A stretch of DNA of 14,515 nucleotides from WRAI01 sp031549605. Lineage in GTDB: Bacteria; Bacillota; Clostridia; Oscillospirales; UBA929. A program made the position numbers and the translations under genes. Location: contig JAVBPM010000009.1 in the NCBI GenBank assembly GCA_031549605.1, forward strand, positions 1 to 14,515, given 5' to 3'. How positions within the stretch are numbered: the stretch's first letter is position 1; each line of letters begins with the position of its first letter. Below, one piece after another: positions 14,403 to 14,515 of the stretch. Below the pieces are notes generated by a model. The model saw only the letters and a program-made list of their open reading frames with translations. It had not been told where the DNA came from and ran no database searches.

Positions 14403-14515
14403 TTATTTTTTAAAGTAGGCGTCCCCGTAGTAGTTGACGAGACTGGGCGTATAATGAATGCCCTCAAGATTTGCGTCCGCCGCGAACGTGTTGTTCGGCA
14501 CCGCCAGGAAAACCC
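14403..14515 (-). CDS. C-terminal end of an unidentified protein (5' part outside window)
   Basis: The minus-strand frame enters from the right edge and reads VFLAVPNNTFAADANLEG then IHYTPSLVNYYGDAYFKK before TAA at 14405-14403. No stop interrupts these 37 codons, codon use looks like real coding sequence (many GCG, AAC, GAC), and a hairpin follows the stop. The segment is too short for me to name a family. The order (this gene, about 290 bases, then the CoA-transferase start on the same strand) suggests neighbours in one metabolic locus. Confidence 0.5.
   Translation of the reverse strand, partial: VFLAVPNNTFAADANLEGIHYTPSLVNYYGDAYFKK

Noticed and set aside
14282..14467. 61-codon minus-strand open frame at the right edge
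   Set aside because: It crosses the strong hairpin and overlaps the better supported C-terminal frame ending at 14403 in another phase; no ribosome site or family resemblance.

Overview
The window looks like part of a GC-rich, spore-forming, Gram-positive anaerobe of the Clostridia (Oscillospiraceae-like by inference; no marker gene fixes the taxon). The grounds are a SPOCS/LysM spore-envelope protein behind a sigma-E-like promoter, two secreted proteins with S-layer homology (SLH) domains, AGGAGG-type ribosome sites, and a large secreted glycosidase of the kind used on mucin-type glycans.

Layout. (1) Positions 1-6680, minus strand: a very large secreted GH89 alpha-N-acetylglucosaminidase. 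It has a signal peptide, two N-terminal CBM32-like domains, the complete GH89 catalytic core, another CBM32-like domain, a FIVAR-like bundle and nine BIG2 domains, and it runs off the left edge. Its promoter is at 6728-6756, with an attenuator-like pair of hairpins further upstream. (2) 6925-7236, plus strand: two tiny translationally coupled genes and a strong terminator. (3) 7309-8826: a SipL-like spore morphogenesis protein with a near-consensus sigma-E promoter overlapped by a perfect inverted repeat. (4) 8881-10524: a GH18-like protein with three SLH domains whose catalytic glutamate is replaced by glutamine; its start codon lies in a long hairpin shared with the end of the gene before it. 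(5) 10584-12120, minus strand: an operon of trmL, a DegV/FakB-type fatty-acid-binding protein and a small membrane protein, with a consensus promoter and a terminator. (6) From 12310, plus strand: an SLH-Fn3-M15 peptidase which stops matching its family at about 13954-13966, where it runs head-on into the first 54 codons of a CaiB/BaiF CoA-transferase read from the other strand. (7) 14116-14515: the leader of that CoA-transferase, a strong hairpin, and the C-terminal end of an unidentified minus-strand gene.

How the genes relate. Three large products are exported. Two of these carry SLH domains and should sit on the cell wall; the GH89 enzyme is built to bind and trim host or environmental glycans. 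The SipL-like protein belongs to spore coat and cortex assembly. trmL and degV are housekeeping genes for tRNA wobble modification and fatty-acid handling. The points most worth a second look are the junction at about 13960 (rearrangement or assembly chimera), the E-to-Q change in the GH18 domain, the hairpin over the GH18 start codon, the palindrome over the sipL promoter, and the dimeric order of the BIG2 repeats.
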